Positions 32,086 to 42,810 of a DNA stretch of 64,000 nt are shown in pieces. The stretch is from positions 186,001 through 250,000 of the forward strand of contig OZ037840.1 in the NCBI GenBank assembly GCA_964035575.1, written 5' to 3'. The position numbers and the translations under genes are program-made. This DNA comes from Rhynchopus sp. YZ270_cl-10 (taxonomy: Eukaryota; Euglenozoa; Diplonemea; Diplonemida; Diplonemidae). Under the pieces are notes generated by a model. It saw only the letters and a list, made by a program, of their open reading frames with translations, was not told the origin of the DNA and searched no databases. Position 1 is the stretch's first letter, and every line of letters starts with the position of its first letter.

Positions 32086-32231
32086 AAACGCGAATTGGCG
32101 CGAATTTCATACCCTAATCGTGTCGCGAAAATTCGCGCCAATTCGCGTTTTTTTTCGCGAAAAAACGGCTAAGTACAAAACGCGAATTGGCGCGAATTGG
32201 GGCAACCAGGGGCGAATATTAGGGTACCTCC
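32086..32231. repeat. Right subterminal words of element K
   Basis: CGCGAATTGGCGCGAATT occurs twice directly and once inverted, next to CCCTAATCGTGTCGCG and the terminal TTAGGGTACCTCC. Confidence 0.7.
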
Positions 32232-32689
32232 ATTTGTTCCTGGATAAAGCCCGTGAAAGATGGGCAGAAAGACCGTGAGTTCGTGGCACCTAAACAGGCG
32301 AAGGGATACGTGTTGGGTGAAGGTCAGGGGGGCAGGCACCGATGGGTGCAGTCCTAGGGTAGGGCTCTCTGCCTTTAGCAGAGTGTTGTGGAATAGAAGA
32401 AAATACGCGAGAGACTCGTTACTCTTTGCTTCTTGCTCAAAAGGCTAAAGGGAAGGGGGGAGAGGTAGAGGTTGTTTGTTGTTTGCTTCCACTCTTTTTC
32501 TCGACTTGATAACGGTAAATCGGCAGATCTACGGTATGAAATGTGTTTGTGTGAAGTACAGAAAGTGTCGTGGAGCACAGGGGCGAAGAGAGGGGGGAAA
32601 CAAGCGGGGAGGTGGATACGCAGACGCGTGACTGTTCACGAAGGTTTCGAGCATTTGGTCATATACTACGTGTGTACTATAAAAAGAGG
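32232..32689. other. Spacer resumed after element K
   Basis: The first 160 bp match 45974-46130 (upstream of gene 4) and prove the insertion junction. The rest is unique, and I see no gene. Confidence 0.6.
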
Positions 32690-33732
32690 TTGCGCCAGAT
32701 ACTCAACGTTTCTAGTACGGCCACATTATTTTACTTAACACGACACTTTTGCATTCGCACAAAAGACACGATGAGAGGGTTACGCCAACACACACGCTAC
32801 ACAGGTATGGGGGCAGTGCGTTTGGCTGCCAAAGAACAGCTCGAGGTGGGGGTCATGACTCATGAAGGTTGCTGGATATGTTCTGATGTACTGCAGAACT
32901 CCAAATATGTTTGGCACACAAAAAAGTCGCCACATTACCAAAAAATATAATTGCCAAATCTGCAAAACTTATTTGGACCCCACTTTAGTTAGAGTACTGC
33001 ACTGTGCATCAGAAATCAACGTCAATAGGGACTTAGGAGGAGGGCAGAGTTGCACTGCGTCAACTGATGAAGACGTCAAATACGGACTGGTGCCAACAGG
33101 CTGTGTCACGTATCAACATCTGGAGAAAAATACTCGCACCCTTTATAACCCTGAAGGCCCACACTTCTCAGCAACTGTTGTGCTACCAACTGGAGTTGGT
33201 AGCACAATAGGTCTTTGTTAGTGAAGGAAGTAAAAGGAAAAAAGAGGAAGAAAAATAATAAGTTGCGAGCGCAAACGCCTCACCGTACACCGGCGGCAGT
33301 AGGCACTGAAAACAAAGGGAAAAGAGGAAAAAAGGGAAATGATAAGAAGAAAGAGAACATTATTTCATATGTCACGCAAAAAAGCAGAAAAAGGGAAACT
33401 GATATGAAGCAAAATAACAAATTTTGAGCATATATTTCACGCAAAAAAAGGGGGGGAGGGGAGAGGGGGGATACTCAGACGGCACACCTTATCCCGCAGA
33501 GTGTGGCAGAGATGAGACATCAGTAACTCTGGCCTGACCAAGTGTTTTATTTTCGTATGACAATGTGACAACAGTCAGCCACCCTATAGATGGTCAGCAC
33601 GCATGTTTTTCATTATCTGCTGATGCCACGCAAGCAGTCAGCACTGTCCAGGTTTCGCTCCACATTACAAAACAAGTGCGGAGAAAGCCACTCCAAACGG
33701 ACGAAGCTCAGCATCTGTCGCATAGAAATTTG
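32690..33732. repeat. Spacer module P, copy 1 (between genes 2 and 3)
   Basis: About 0.8-1 kb shared with 36040-36264 plus 42986-43783, and with 46413-47232, always 3' of a cyclase gene. The plus strand has a frame reading CWICSDVLQNSKYVWH and, in another frame after a few bases, CQICKTYLDPTLV, together resembling a Cys-pair finger. Copies differ by single-base indels in that very interval, so I cannot decide between a decayed gene and non-coding spacer. A short inverted pair CCAACTGGAGTTGG lies at 33187-33200 in this copy only. The last part joins the 3' flank of gene 3. Confidence 0.6.
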
Positions 33733-35514
33733 CTACATGCTTTGCAAAAGTGATTTATCATCTAAGATAGAAGCCTTCACCTCTGATCCCCTGGCTCTCA
33801 CAGGCAAGTACAGAACATCACAGCCCCCAGAAGACGCAACCACGTTCACAGGTGTGTATGCTGGTCCCTTCCTCTCAGCTGCCGCAACATCTTCTGCAGA
33901 GCACTCTCCCCTCATGAAGCTGCGCACTGCCAAGTTGTAGTCCTCCCAGTCCTTCTTCCCGCCAACCACGTACATCCACTCGTCCACCACTGAGGCAGCC
34001 CTGGCTCCTTTTGGAACAACCAACTCAGCAACAACCTCCGCATCACAGCTGGCAGCAAGCTCGATCTTGCAGGGGATCAGACGCAGTTGGTGTTCGCACT
34101 CAGCATCGCTGAAGCAGAGGCGGTTGCACAGCACACTGCACCCCAACACACGGCCAGCACGTTCCAGCACGTTCACGTCATTCACCAGTGTGCCCACCAT
34201 GCTGAAGCGGCGCATCACTTCACACCCCATGTCACCACGCAGCACCTTCCCAGTCGCAACTCCCATGTTCACATGTGGTGCAATGTTGTTGTCATCACCA
34301 CACAGCAGCAATGTGGCAGCGTGCAGTGCTGAGGTTGCGTGTGGTGCACACTGCTTCGACGTGTTGAACGAGCAGTGGATCCTGTCCCCAACAAAGACGT
34401 CCACCATCCCACGACGCACTTCTGTTGCCTGCAACGTCTTCAGAAGAAGAGTTGTGAACAGGTCGGAGAAGCGTGCACTGTCCTCCTCCACGAGGTGCAA
34501 CGTGTCTTTGATGTTCAGTGTCAGCAGCGTTGCCTTTGTTGAGGACAGGCCCAGTGGCTGTGCACGCATCGCTGTCACCGGCAATGCAGCGCTCTGTGAG
34601 CTGTCGGTACCTGAAACAGATGACCAACCCACAGAGGACTCTGAATCTTCGTTCACAATCTCCTTGTCAAACGGCAGACACGTCTGCGGGAGGTATGCCT
34701 TGTACTTCCGCAGGTTCTCCTCTATACTCTGCAGTGCGTCCCTCATCCCCTCAGGCAGCGCAGCCTCGTGAACCTTCAGCATCTCCGCAACCCCCTCCAC
34801 GTCGTACCCCGCAAGCAGCGACGCAATCTCCTGCACAGTGCTGATCGTCCGCTCCATTGTTGCCTGCTCCTTCAGGATCGCCGTTGCAAACCCTCTCGTT
34901 GCGATGAAGTCCCCAACAAACACCAGCACTGCGCCGAAGGTCTCAGTAACAGCAGGTTTGGCACACGGGAGCTTATCACAGTTGGTCATCTCCTCAAAGT
35001 AAGCCCTCCTCCCGAACTCACCATCCTGCGGCACAAGACCAGGTAGGTCCAGAAGGCCAAACCTGAAGGACACCTCCGCAGTCATGACAGCCAACCACAC
35101 GAGCACAACACACACCAACCCAGCGGTGTAACGTGTGGGCACCCGCATTACGAGCAACAGGTCGACAACGAGCACCAGTGGTGCCCAGTATGTATCACCG
35201 TTGCAACGAGCAACCAGATCGGCACAACATACTATCAACGCAACCATATAACCAACGCCAAGCACGACAGCTGTCGTCAACTTCTTCTTGCACAAGATGT
35301 GCACCACCGAAAACAGTGACGTGACCGCCCCTCCTATCGCAGACCACCTACGCAGCCCGCCGTATTGGAAACCGCTTGCCGAGATGAACAACATAAACAC
35401 AAACGCCATGAAGTTGATCGCAAAGAACATCTCCCGCTTCCTCCTCTCCTTTGCGTCAAGTGTGCCATCCAGCGTCAGTGCACCCTCAACACAACGTGGC
35501 CACTGCAGCTTCAT
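33733..35514 (-). CDS. Cyclase paralog 3: six-span protein with degenerate cyclase domain
   Basis: The protein is 593 residues from MKLQWPRC. It shares six helices, the C-x4-C loop, the helical linker and the tail. The linker between helix region and cyclase domain is the most divergent of the family (SESSVGWSSVSGTD). The Asn position of the nucleotide site is kept (GTLVNDVN), but the catalytic Arg is Val and the first metal Asp is Asn, so activity is still unlikely. The C-terminal 23 residues (ending SILDDKSLLQSM) are identical in genes 3, 4 and 5. The candidate leader exon is 35602-35634 (MFIFLATLHPQ) with a 69-nt intron at 35533-35601. That interval stays open and in frame, so the unspliced reading from 35634 or 35646 cannot be excluded. 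Confidence 0.85.
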   Translation of the reverse strand: MKLQWPRCVEGALTLDGTLDAKERRKREMFFAINFMAFVFMLFISASGFQYGGLRRWSAIGGAVTSLFSVVHILCKKKLTTAVVLGVGYMVALIVCCADLVARCNGDTYWAPLVLVVDLLLVMRVPTRYTAGLVCVVLVWLAVMTAEVSFRFGLLDLPGLVPQDGEFGRRAYFEEMTNCDKLPCAKPAVTETFGAVLVFVGDFIATRGFATAILKEQATMERTISTVQEIASLLAGYDVEGVAEMLKVHEAALPEGMRDALQSIEENLRKYKAYLPQTCLPFDKEIVNEDSESSVGWSSVSGTDSSQSAALPVTAMRAQPLGLSSTKATLLTLNIKDTLHLVEEDSARFSDLFTTLLLKTLQATEVRRGMVDVFVGDRIHCSFNTSKQCAPHATSALHAATLLLCGDDNNIAPHVNMGVATGKVLRGDMGCEVMRRFSMVGTLVNDVNVLERAGRVLGCSVLCNRLCFSDAECEHQLRLIPCKIELAASCDAEVVAELVVPKGARAASVVDEWMYVVGGKKDWEDYNLAVRSFMRGECSAEDVAAAERKGPAYTPVNVVASSGGCDVLYLPVRARGSEVKASILDDKSLLQSM

Positions 35515-35601
35515 TGCAACAACCCCAGCTGTCTGTGTCAAGAATGCGACAGCCGCTTGGTCGACCTTTTCCTTTCTTCTGGTGTACAAACTGTGTTTTA
35601 C

Positions 35602-35634
35602 CTGAGGGTGCAGTGTGGCAAGGAAGATGAACAT
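35602..35634 (-). other. Candidate leader exon of cyclase gene 3
   Basis: The segment encodes MFIFLATLHPQ with donor GTAAAACACAG and acceptor TTGACACAG 69 nt apart. Confidence 0.55.
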
Positions 35635-35705
35635 AAAGGCGGACAATACACAACAGACGTTTCGTTGCTTTCACAATCACATCACTGAGGTGTGGGTTGT
35701 GTCCT
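35635..35705 (-). promoter_or_regulatory. Conserved 5' block of gene 3
   Basis: The block matches those of genes 1, 2 and 4. The stem-loop region is at 35679-35695 with one changed stem base (CACATC). After it the sequence diverges, without the TCTCGTCGCCCA continuation seen upstream of genes 1, 2 and 4. Confidence 0.45.
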
Positions 35706-36039
35706 CAATGCAGGCCGACGCCTGCAACCGCCTACCTCACGGTGATGACCAACGAAGCTGAAGACGCGGAGAAGAACCCGCACGTGGCAGTGCTTGCACT
35801 GGTAGACAAGCTCGCCACAGTAACCCTTTTTCACGCGTTTATCTCGTTCAAACCCGTAAACGAGGGGGGAAACAAAACATCGGGGGGGTGACCAAATTTT
35901 GAGATACAAATACTAGCGGAAGCCCTGGGGGGGGGGGGGGGGGGGAATTATTAAGAGAGGAAAAAAGAAAGCCATAAACAAATTCAGAACAGGAAACAGA
36001 TGCACCGTGTTGGGTGAAATGGGAGGCCAAAAAACAAAG
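35706..36039. other. Spacer with G19 tract
   Basis: No gene is supported. The G run at 35927-35945 is absent from the parallel spacer near 46330, where GGGGGG continues into AAAAGAAAGCC. Confidence 0.5.
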
Positions 36040-36264
36040 TTGCGCCAGATTTGCAACATTTTAGTAAGGCCCAATATATTTTACTTAACACGACACTTTT
36101 GCATTCGCACAAAAGACACGATGAGAGGGTTACGCCAACACACACGCTACACAGGTATGGGGGCAGTGCGTTTGGCTGCCAAAGAACAGCTCGAGGTGGG
36201 GCTCATGACTCATGAAGGTTGCTGGATCGTATGTTCTCATGTACTGCAGAACTCCAAATATGGG
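36040..36264. repeat. Spacer module P, copy 2, left part
   Basis: The module is identical in order to copies 1 and 3 up to CTCCAAATATG. There it is broken by the composite insertion J and resumes at about 42986 with TTGGCACAAAAAAGTCGCC. Confidence 0.8.
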
Positions 36265-36496
36265 TCCGTCCATAAACCATCCCAGGCAGATGCTAACTTG
36301 TAAGCTTCCTAATATCCCAATAATTAGTATTCTGTTCTTGTATGCAGTAAGACAACAAACATAGGAGGGGGGGAAAACACTCCTTAGAGTTTTGAAATCT
36401 CAAAATCCACCTCAGTTTTTACCCCACCGGTGTTTGTTGTCGCACTGTAAGATTTCTGACCATTAGCAAATAATTTCCACTCCCCCCCCCCCTTTA

Positions 36497-38132
36497 GGGG
36501 GGGCCACGTATAAGGAATTCCTTAAGGATTTGCTGTCCAAAACCCATTTTTTTGAAATTTAGGTGAAGAAATCCACTAAGGTGGGCGTGCCTGGCCGCAA
36601 ATCGCCCTGGGGATCACCCAAATATCCCATTAAACCACCTGACAACCTCTACAGAGACTTTCCTGGTTAAAAAAAATCGGTTTTTTGTGAAAAATCTCCA
36701 AAAATGGCGTCACCAGATCGTCACCAAGATGGCCAAAATGCAACACTTACCAAAAAAATTTTCCAGTCAGACAAAATTCCTTCTAAACACCCGAAAAACA
36801 CCTCGGTCCACATCCGGTGGGGTCCCAGGGTGGAAATATATGGTTTTTACAGCTTTTAGGGGTCCTGTGGGGGCCCCAGATGCATTTTGCAGTGGGTGTG
36901 TGTGCCCCAAACGCTTAAAAGTACCCTTTTTTTAGTCATTTTTTTGACTTTTTTTGTACCTGAAAACCCCCAAAAAAGTGCTAAGGCAGTCGGAATGGTG
37001 TCCAAACACCCAGGAAAATGTCCCCCAGACCTCATGTAGGGTGAAAAATAGCATTTTGGGCACTTGGGAGGGTTTTATAGGCCATGCAACACTTTTGCAA
37101 CACTTTCGCAACGGCTATGCAACGCCTAGCAGAAGACCATTTATGTACCAAAAAAAAATAATTTCAATTCATTCAAAACACCCAAAAAAACACCTCAGTC
37201 CACCTCCAATGAGGTCCCGAGGTGGAAATGTGTGGATTTTGCAGCTTTTTGGGGTCCCTAGGGGGTTTTTGAGGGTGTTTTTTGCGTCTGCAACGCTTAA
37301 AATAACGGTATTTCCTCCCCTTTTTTGACGTTTTTCGCACCCAAAACCCAAAAACCCAAAAGGCGTGTTCAGGCAGTCGCAGAAGTGTCTAAATCCCTCC
37401 GAACTGCCCGACAGACCTCCTGAGCTGTGTAAAATCGTACTTGCAACACTTGCTAGGACTTTTTTGGTCCCTGAAAATGACAACGTATCCTGTGCCTAAG
37501 TGCAGTAAAGCCTTGCTTGCCTCCTCCCATAACCAATGATTCGTGTGAATCCGTTGTCGGCGTCCTTGACCAAGTTGCAAGCCACCACGGAAGGAGCCAG
37601 CACCCCGACAACACCGCCGCACTGAGGTTGAAACCTAGACATCCTCTACAGTCTAGGTTGGGTTCCGTCTCTCTCAAGGGAAGAACTTGCCGCAGGATAC
37701 ACCAAGCGCACCACAAAGGCAGTTCCATGCAAAGCACCCAGAAGTAGCAACTTGAAAAGTACAACACTAGAGTGCTTCATCTCTTCACAAAGACAGAGAT
37801 GCAGGAATTTGCGGAAGATTGTACACCCCTTGACGACGAAGACACCGGTACGATGAATAAGGAGCCTCTGGTCGCTATGCTGTCTCAGTGAGCAGTACAG
37901 GGATTCTATAGGCATATTAGGGGGTATAATTCCATGGAAAAAGGCGGAAAAAGCGGGAAAAAACACCAAAAAATCAGGAAAAAGTACGAAATAGTGCTCA
38001 AAAGTGTGTTTTTCGTGGTTTTGGGTGATTTTTTGGGGGTTTGGGGGGATTTTTGGGTGTTTTTTCGGGTTTTTCGCGGGTTTTTACGAAAAAAGTGGTT
38101 TTGGACAGCAAAAACGGCCGGACGGCCCCCCC
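36497..38132. mobile_element. G-rich-ended element FB3
   Basis: Ends GGGGGGGCC are inverted and flanked by TA. Both ends hold TTGCTGTCCAAAACC, as in FB1. The left 250 bp match FB1's left arm well (AAACACCCGAAAAACACCT, CACATCCGGTGGGGTCCC). Unlike FB1 the two halves are not mirror copies, so this may be the longer parent form or an element with a foreign interior (37480-37930 has GCTGGCTCC-type unique sequence). No transposase frame is supported. Confidence 0.65.
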
Positions 38133-38133
38133 T

Positions 38134-38134
<1 letters not shown>

Positions 38135-38166
<32 letters not shown>
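38135..38166. repeat. C tract of 32
   Basis: A homopolymer between FB3 and element D, likely of uncertain length in any assembly. Confidence 0.85.
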
Positions 38167-38168
38167 TA

Positions 38169-41100
38169 GGCATACCTAGAAAGCGAATATGATATTCGGC
38201 CTATATTCGGATCCAAAATTCTTGGGCCATATTCGGCCTATATTCGGATCCGAATATCGTATTCGGATCCGAATATAGGCCGAATATGCATATTCGGCCT
38301 ATATTCGGATCCGAATACACAGAATCTAGACTGCAGAAAGGGTGTGAGTGAGTTTGGATGGGGGTGGGTGGGGACATGAGGTAGCGAAACGCGTGTATTG
38401 GGGGGTGGGTGTGGGGGTCTTTTGATGATCGGTGTCTTTGCAAAAACAAGAGAAGTTGAAAGCACAAAAAGCACTGTTGATGGAAAAGAGGCAATACAGA
38501 AAGTATCAAGGCTGTCCTTACAGACGCATGCCAAAGCGTCCGCCACGTGGGTGTGGACTTAAGATTGAAGTAGTAGTAGGAGTAGTGCAAACAAAGAGGG
38601 GTTTTTTTTTGTTTTTTTTTTTTGTTTGCTCATGAAAAAGCAGCTCGAGATGATACCAGCATTTAGAACACTGGTATCATCTCGAGCTCCTCGGCGAGAG
38701 GCTCACAGTCGGAATCTGACGATTCCGACTGCTCCACCGCCTCGCCGAGGAGCCCCTTCTTGTCCTGAAGCAATCCAAGGAGCTTGCCGTTCTTCCGCAG
38801 CATCAGCTTCTCAATAAACTTTTCCTTAGATAAATTCGAGGAGCGTTTATTTTTCATTGCACTTAAGGAAGAAAATAATCCATCAACTGAGGTTACGCTG
38901 ATCGGGGTTGAAAGCCATCCATGGACGTGTGGCGCTAAATTCGGGAAGCGTAACCCTCCACTGCCTCTTGGACTCCAGAACTCGAACAGGTCAGTAACAT
39001 CCTGAAACAAAAGGGCTTCGGCGTTGAGGTACAGGATGAATTCGTTCCACACGGTCGGTTCGCGCAAAGCATAGAAAATAGCACCCCATTTCTGCATCTC
39101 TGCGTCCTGACACTGTGGCTCCCCTGTCGGCAGGTCATCATCATCATAGTCCCCGGAGAGGATGACATTGCAGTCAAAGAATATTAACTTCTCAAACCGG
39201 TCTCTCGACTTGTACTCGGCCCATGCTGCTGATAAACACTCGCGCATATTCGCAGAGTAGTCGCTGTTGGTGAGTACCCTCTGAATCTCTGGAAACCACC
39301 AGCTCGCTGCAATTTTGGTGCCGGGATTTTGCACCTTTCTGAGGAATGGAAGAAGAGGTTCGATATCGTTTGCAAATGCCGACACTTCGCGTACATGATC
39401 CTGCCACCTGTCCGTTTTGACAAGTTCAACGAGGGAGAGGAGAGACTGGTTCTTTTTCTTTCTCCCCATTTCACTATCGAGGAAAGATACCAGGGGTTGA
39501 TGTCTGTCTCTAATGTGTATAGCAAGGTCGGCCATGGCTAACCACCGGGTGTCGCTGGTGAGTGATGGTGTCTTCGGCGATGCCGTATCAACATTCTCAA
39601 CGTCAACATCGATCGTTTCGCTCAACACCTCCTTTGCTTTGGCCAGAAGCTCTTCAATATCATCTATTTTCGGCCCCGGAAGCAAACGTTGCATGCCCCT
39701 GACACTTTTTTTCTCCACAGCGACTTTCAAACGAATCCTGGTGTCTTGTGTGTCCGCCGCCGACTCACGCGCGTTGCTGACAGAAGATTCCTGGAAATTG
39801 AGCCAGCGCACTCGTCGGCTTTTACAAGAGAAAAGCTGACTAAACGCTGTACAAAAAACATATGACAGCTGGTAGTTAATTTTTACGTGTGCTTTCAGTG
39901 CCGAATTTGTCACGTGGCCAAAACACCAACTGGCTTCCTCGTCAGACAACCCTACCACATTTATCGATCCATAATCAGCAACCACGGGAGAATGCGCGAT
40001 ATTAAATTTTTTTCGAGCTGTGTTGATAGCATCCTTCACATCTCGACCACAGTGGACTTCTCCAGTATCTTTTACGTCCATATGAATGAGGAGGGCTTGG
40101 CCTGCAACGAACGCTACAATGCACAATGTCGAAAAACCCAGGTGTCTCTGTCCTGCAATAAAAATTTTGGGATAGTGGTCATTTGTTTATTAGCATACCC
40201 GATCCATCTATCCCGAGAGGGATTGGTTTCCCTTCAACCAACTTCAGTAGCACACCCTCGATCTCCTTCACGAACTTCGTGGAGCGGCCCAGGACCGTTT
40301 TCCCGGTTGGGAAGTCCTCTCCGAAGAGGGGACGCACTGGCAGCGACATAATGTCGGCTTGGCGTTCTGTGAGTCCGCAGACCAGCACAGCCAATGCCCA
40401 TGTTGTGACAAACGCCGCCAACCCCATCACCGGCGTCAACACCTGCTGCCGCTTCTCCTTCGTGTCACCAACTGGAGCTGCAGCCTTCTTCTTCTTCTTC
40501 TTCTCCCTACGCTCATTATTTTTGTGGCGGTCGCTTTGGACGTGTACCTTGGCGGTACTACTTTCACCGTGTTGCACCACTCCACGGCAATGTACACAAA
40601 AAAGAACTGTGTCGTCTCCCTTTCGCCCTGTTTTCTTCGCTGCTGCCTTTTCCTCGAAGGGGAGCTCATCAACCTCCATTACCTGAGATTTTTTTGTTAT
40701 TTGTTACATTTTTTTTATTTTTTATTACTTTGTATTCACCCTAGTCACTTTAGCGCCGCCGTAGCAGTGTGGCCCCTCATTTTGTTCTATACTGACCGGT
40801 TTTTTAATACATTTTTAGCGATACATACTTCATAACACTCTGCAATTGATCGGTCGTACTTCTCCAGCGCGGTTAAACGACCCTGCGCGGTTACCGACGA
40901 TCCCGCCTTCGCCTCCGCCGACACCTCCTTCAGCTTCTTCCGAGACTCTATGGTCTCTTTGCGCTTCTCCGCCGGGGTCTTCTCTATCGCGCCGCCTTTC
41001 TTGGCTGGTGGCTTGCTTGCAGTCTTTGTAGAAGGCTTATTCGTTGCCTTCTTCGCTGATTTTTTCACTCTTTTCTTTGTTTGTGCCCTGGTGGAAGAGG

Positions 41101-41589
41101 AATCGCTCGCGTCCGTGTTGCTCGAGACAATGGTCGTCTCGTCGACCTTCCTCTTTCTGCTTTTTGGGCCCATTGATGATATTTTTTTTAGCGTTTAAAC
41201 TGATAAATTCCTGTTGATAGTGTAGGGGTGCACCGAAAAGAATTCACCGAAGCACGTCATATATTGTGCAAACCTAAACGCGATAATTTTCGGCGAAAAT
41301 TCATGGAAAGCCCGCGGGGCTTCGAAATACAAAAGTGACTTTCTTTCTTCTTTTTTTTTGGACTTTTTTTTCTCTTTTTTTCCCCTTCCCCCCCATTTTT
41401 GGATTTTCCGAGCCAATTGCGGAACGTGGTGGGGTCTATTTCAAAAATATGATACATTCCTGTTGGTGATACGTGTATTCGGGTCATATTCGGCCTATAT
41501 TCGCCTATATTCGGATCCGAATATAGGGCGAATACGCATATTCGGATCCGAATATAGGCCGAATATCATATTCGCTTTCTAGGTATGCC
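38169..41589 (-). mobile_element. Transposon D, hAT-like, apparently intact
   Basis: Perfect inverted ends of at least 50 bp run from CCTAGGCATACCTAGAAAG inward to GGCCTATATTCGGATCC. They are followed by arrays of ATTCGGATCCGAATA on both sides (38180-38320 and 41475-41578). The outer CCTAGG is a palindrome, so the duplicated target may be TA, CTAG or CCTAGG; hAT elements normally duplicate 5-8 bp, which fits CCTAGG. It encodes one spliced transposase on the minus strand. The end sequence is shared with non-autonomous element C, which has a quite different internal word. Confidence 0.8.
38663..41173 (-). CDS. hAT-like transposase of element D, three exons
   Basis: Three frames join through two GT-AG introns: 40683-40828 (146 nt, donor GTATGT, acceptor CTCAG) and 40153-40198 (46 nt, donor GTATGC, acceptor TTGCAG). 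Exons 40829-41173, 40199-40682 and 38663-40152 sum to 2319 nt, exactly 773 codons, with the frame kept at both joins. The 772-residue protein starts MGPKSRKRK and is Lys/Ala-rich. It then has a BED-like finger (C144, C147, H162, H168), the first acidic residue of the RNase H fold in GIDGSG (about D274), a WCFGHVTNSALK motif matching the hAT C-x2-H region, TRW, and a hAT dimerisation end (FPNLAPHVHGWLSTP, then SVDGLFSSLSAMKNKRS). It should cut and move element D and perhaps relatives with the same ends. The reading looks uninterrupted. Confidence 0.82.
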
Positions 41590-41591
41590 TA

Positions 41592-42777
41592 GGGGGTACG
41601 ACTCCAGCCATTTTTTGCGCACGGAAAATTCATTTGGCATTATCTGGTCATCTCCAAGGCAACTGCGGGTGAAAAACACCCTCAGAGTGGGTCACAGGGG
41701 GCCTGTGGGTCGAAAAACGACCCAGAAGCCACCCCAGAATACAAAAAAATGGAAAAAAATAGTGAAAAAACGGCTTTTTTCACGTTTTGGCCACTTTGGG
41801 CAAAATAGCGATTTTTCGAGAAAAAAATCAAAAACCGGGATATTTTTTGACATCACAAAGCCTCCTTTGGCACAAATATACCCCAAAAGTGGCCTGTGAG
41901 TCCATTCCAACCTGTTTTGGACATATTTGACACTTTTGGAAGTGTTTTTTTGGTGTTTTTAGGTCAAAAAAATGCCCAAGACGTCCCCAAGACATCCCAG
42001 ACACTTTGCACACCCCCTGTTACGGTCATATTTTTTTCGTTTTTTTGCCTGAAACCCCCAAAATACCCCTCCCGGACCCCACATAGTCCCGAATATCCAT
42101 CACACACCCACTCAGAGTGAGTAGAAGCACCCCAAAAAAAATATTTTTTAAAGCCCTAAAATTGTGCTTCAGTTTCGGCAGCATCCATGTTGAAGTTGAA
42201 GGGCTTTAAAAAATATTTTTTTTGGGGTGCTTCTACTCACTCTGAGTGGGTGTGTGATGGATATTCGGGACTATGTGGGGTCCGGGAGGGGTATTTTGGG
42301 GGTTTCAGGCAAAAAAACGAAAAAAATATGACCGTAACAGGGGGTGTGCAAAGTGTCTTGGGGATGTCTTGGGGACGTCTTGGGCATTTTTTTGACCTAA
42401 AAACACCAAAAAAACACTTCCAAAAGTGTCAAATATGTCCAAAACAGGTTGGAATGGACTCACAGGCCACTTTTGGGGTATATTTGTGCCAAAGGAGGCT
42501 TTGTGATGTCAAAAAATATCCCGGTTTTTGATTTTTTTCTCGAAAAATCGCTATTTTGCCCAAAGTGGCCAAAACGTGAAAAAAGCCGTTTTTTCACTAT
42601 TTTTTTCCATTTTTTTGTATTCTGGGGTGGCTTCTGGGTCGTTTTTCGACCCACAGGCCCCCTGTGACCCACTCTGAGGGTGTTTTTCACCCGCAGTTGC
42701 CTTGGAGATGGCCAGATAATGCCAAATGAATTTTCCGTGCGTTTGGTCCCAGCCAAAATGGCTGGAGTCGTATCCCC
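41592..42777. mobile_element. Fold-back element FB2
   Basis: Two arms of about 560 bp are inverted copies with very few differences, around a loop of about 50 bp (42155-42205). Ends read GGGG(G)TACGACTCCAGCCA, flanked by TA. The left arm abuts element D. One clear arm difference is at the outer ends, TTTTTTGCGCACGG against CCGTGCGTTTGGTCC. Mirror frames such as those containing VFRPTGPL are not genes. Confidence 0.85.
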
Positions 42778-42779
42778 TA

Positions 42780-42810
42780 GGGGGGGGGGGGGGGCCCCCC
42801 CCCCCCCCCC
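42780..42810. repeat. G15C16 tract
   Basis: A run of G followed directly by a run of C makes a perfect homopolymer palindrome, next to the TA flank of FB2. Confidence 0.85.

Larger units (their letters stand above)
14360..32231. mobile_element. Element K: 17.9-kb insertion with GGAGGTACCCTAA ends
   Basis: The 13-bp inverted ends GGAGGTACCCTAA and TTAGGGTACCTCC are flanked by ATT on both sides (14357-14359 and 32232-32234). The uninterrupted site survives upstream of gene 4, where GTAGAAGGATTTGTTCCTGG is continuous (ATT at 45974-45976). The left part reads GTAGAAGGATT before the insertion and the right part ATTTGTTCCTGG after it. Subterminal words differ at the two ends: AAAAATGGT on the left (14378-14408), and CGCGAATTGGCG with its complement on the right (32086-32205). 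The interior contains an 8-bp array, repeats X2/X3 and A2/A3, and the giant palindrome. I see no transposase, so whether the load moved as one unit or built up by nested insertion is unresolved. Confidence 0.8.

Noticed and set aside
41692-42667. Mirror frames of about 72-114 codons in FB2
   Set aside because: The same peptides arise from both arms of an inverted repeat, and no domain or start context supports them.
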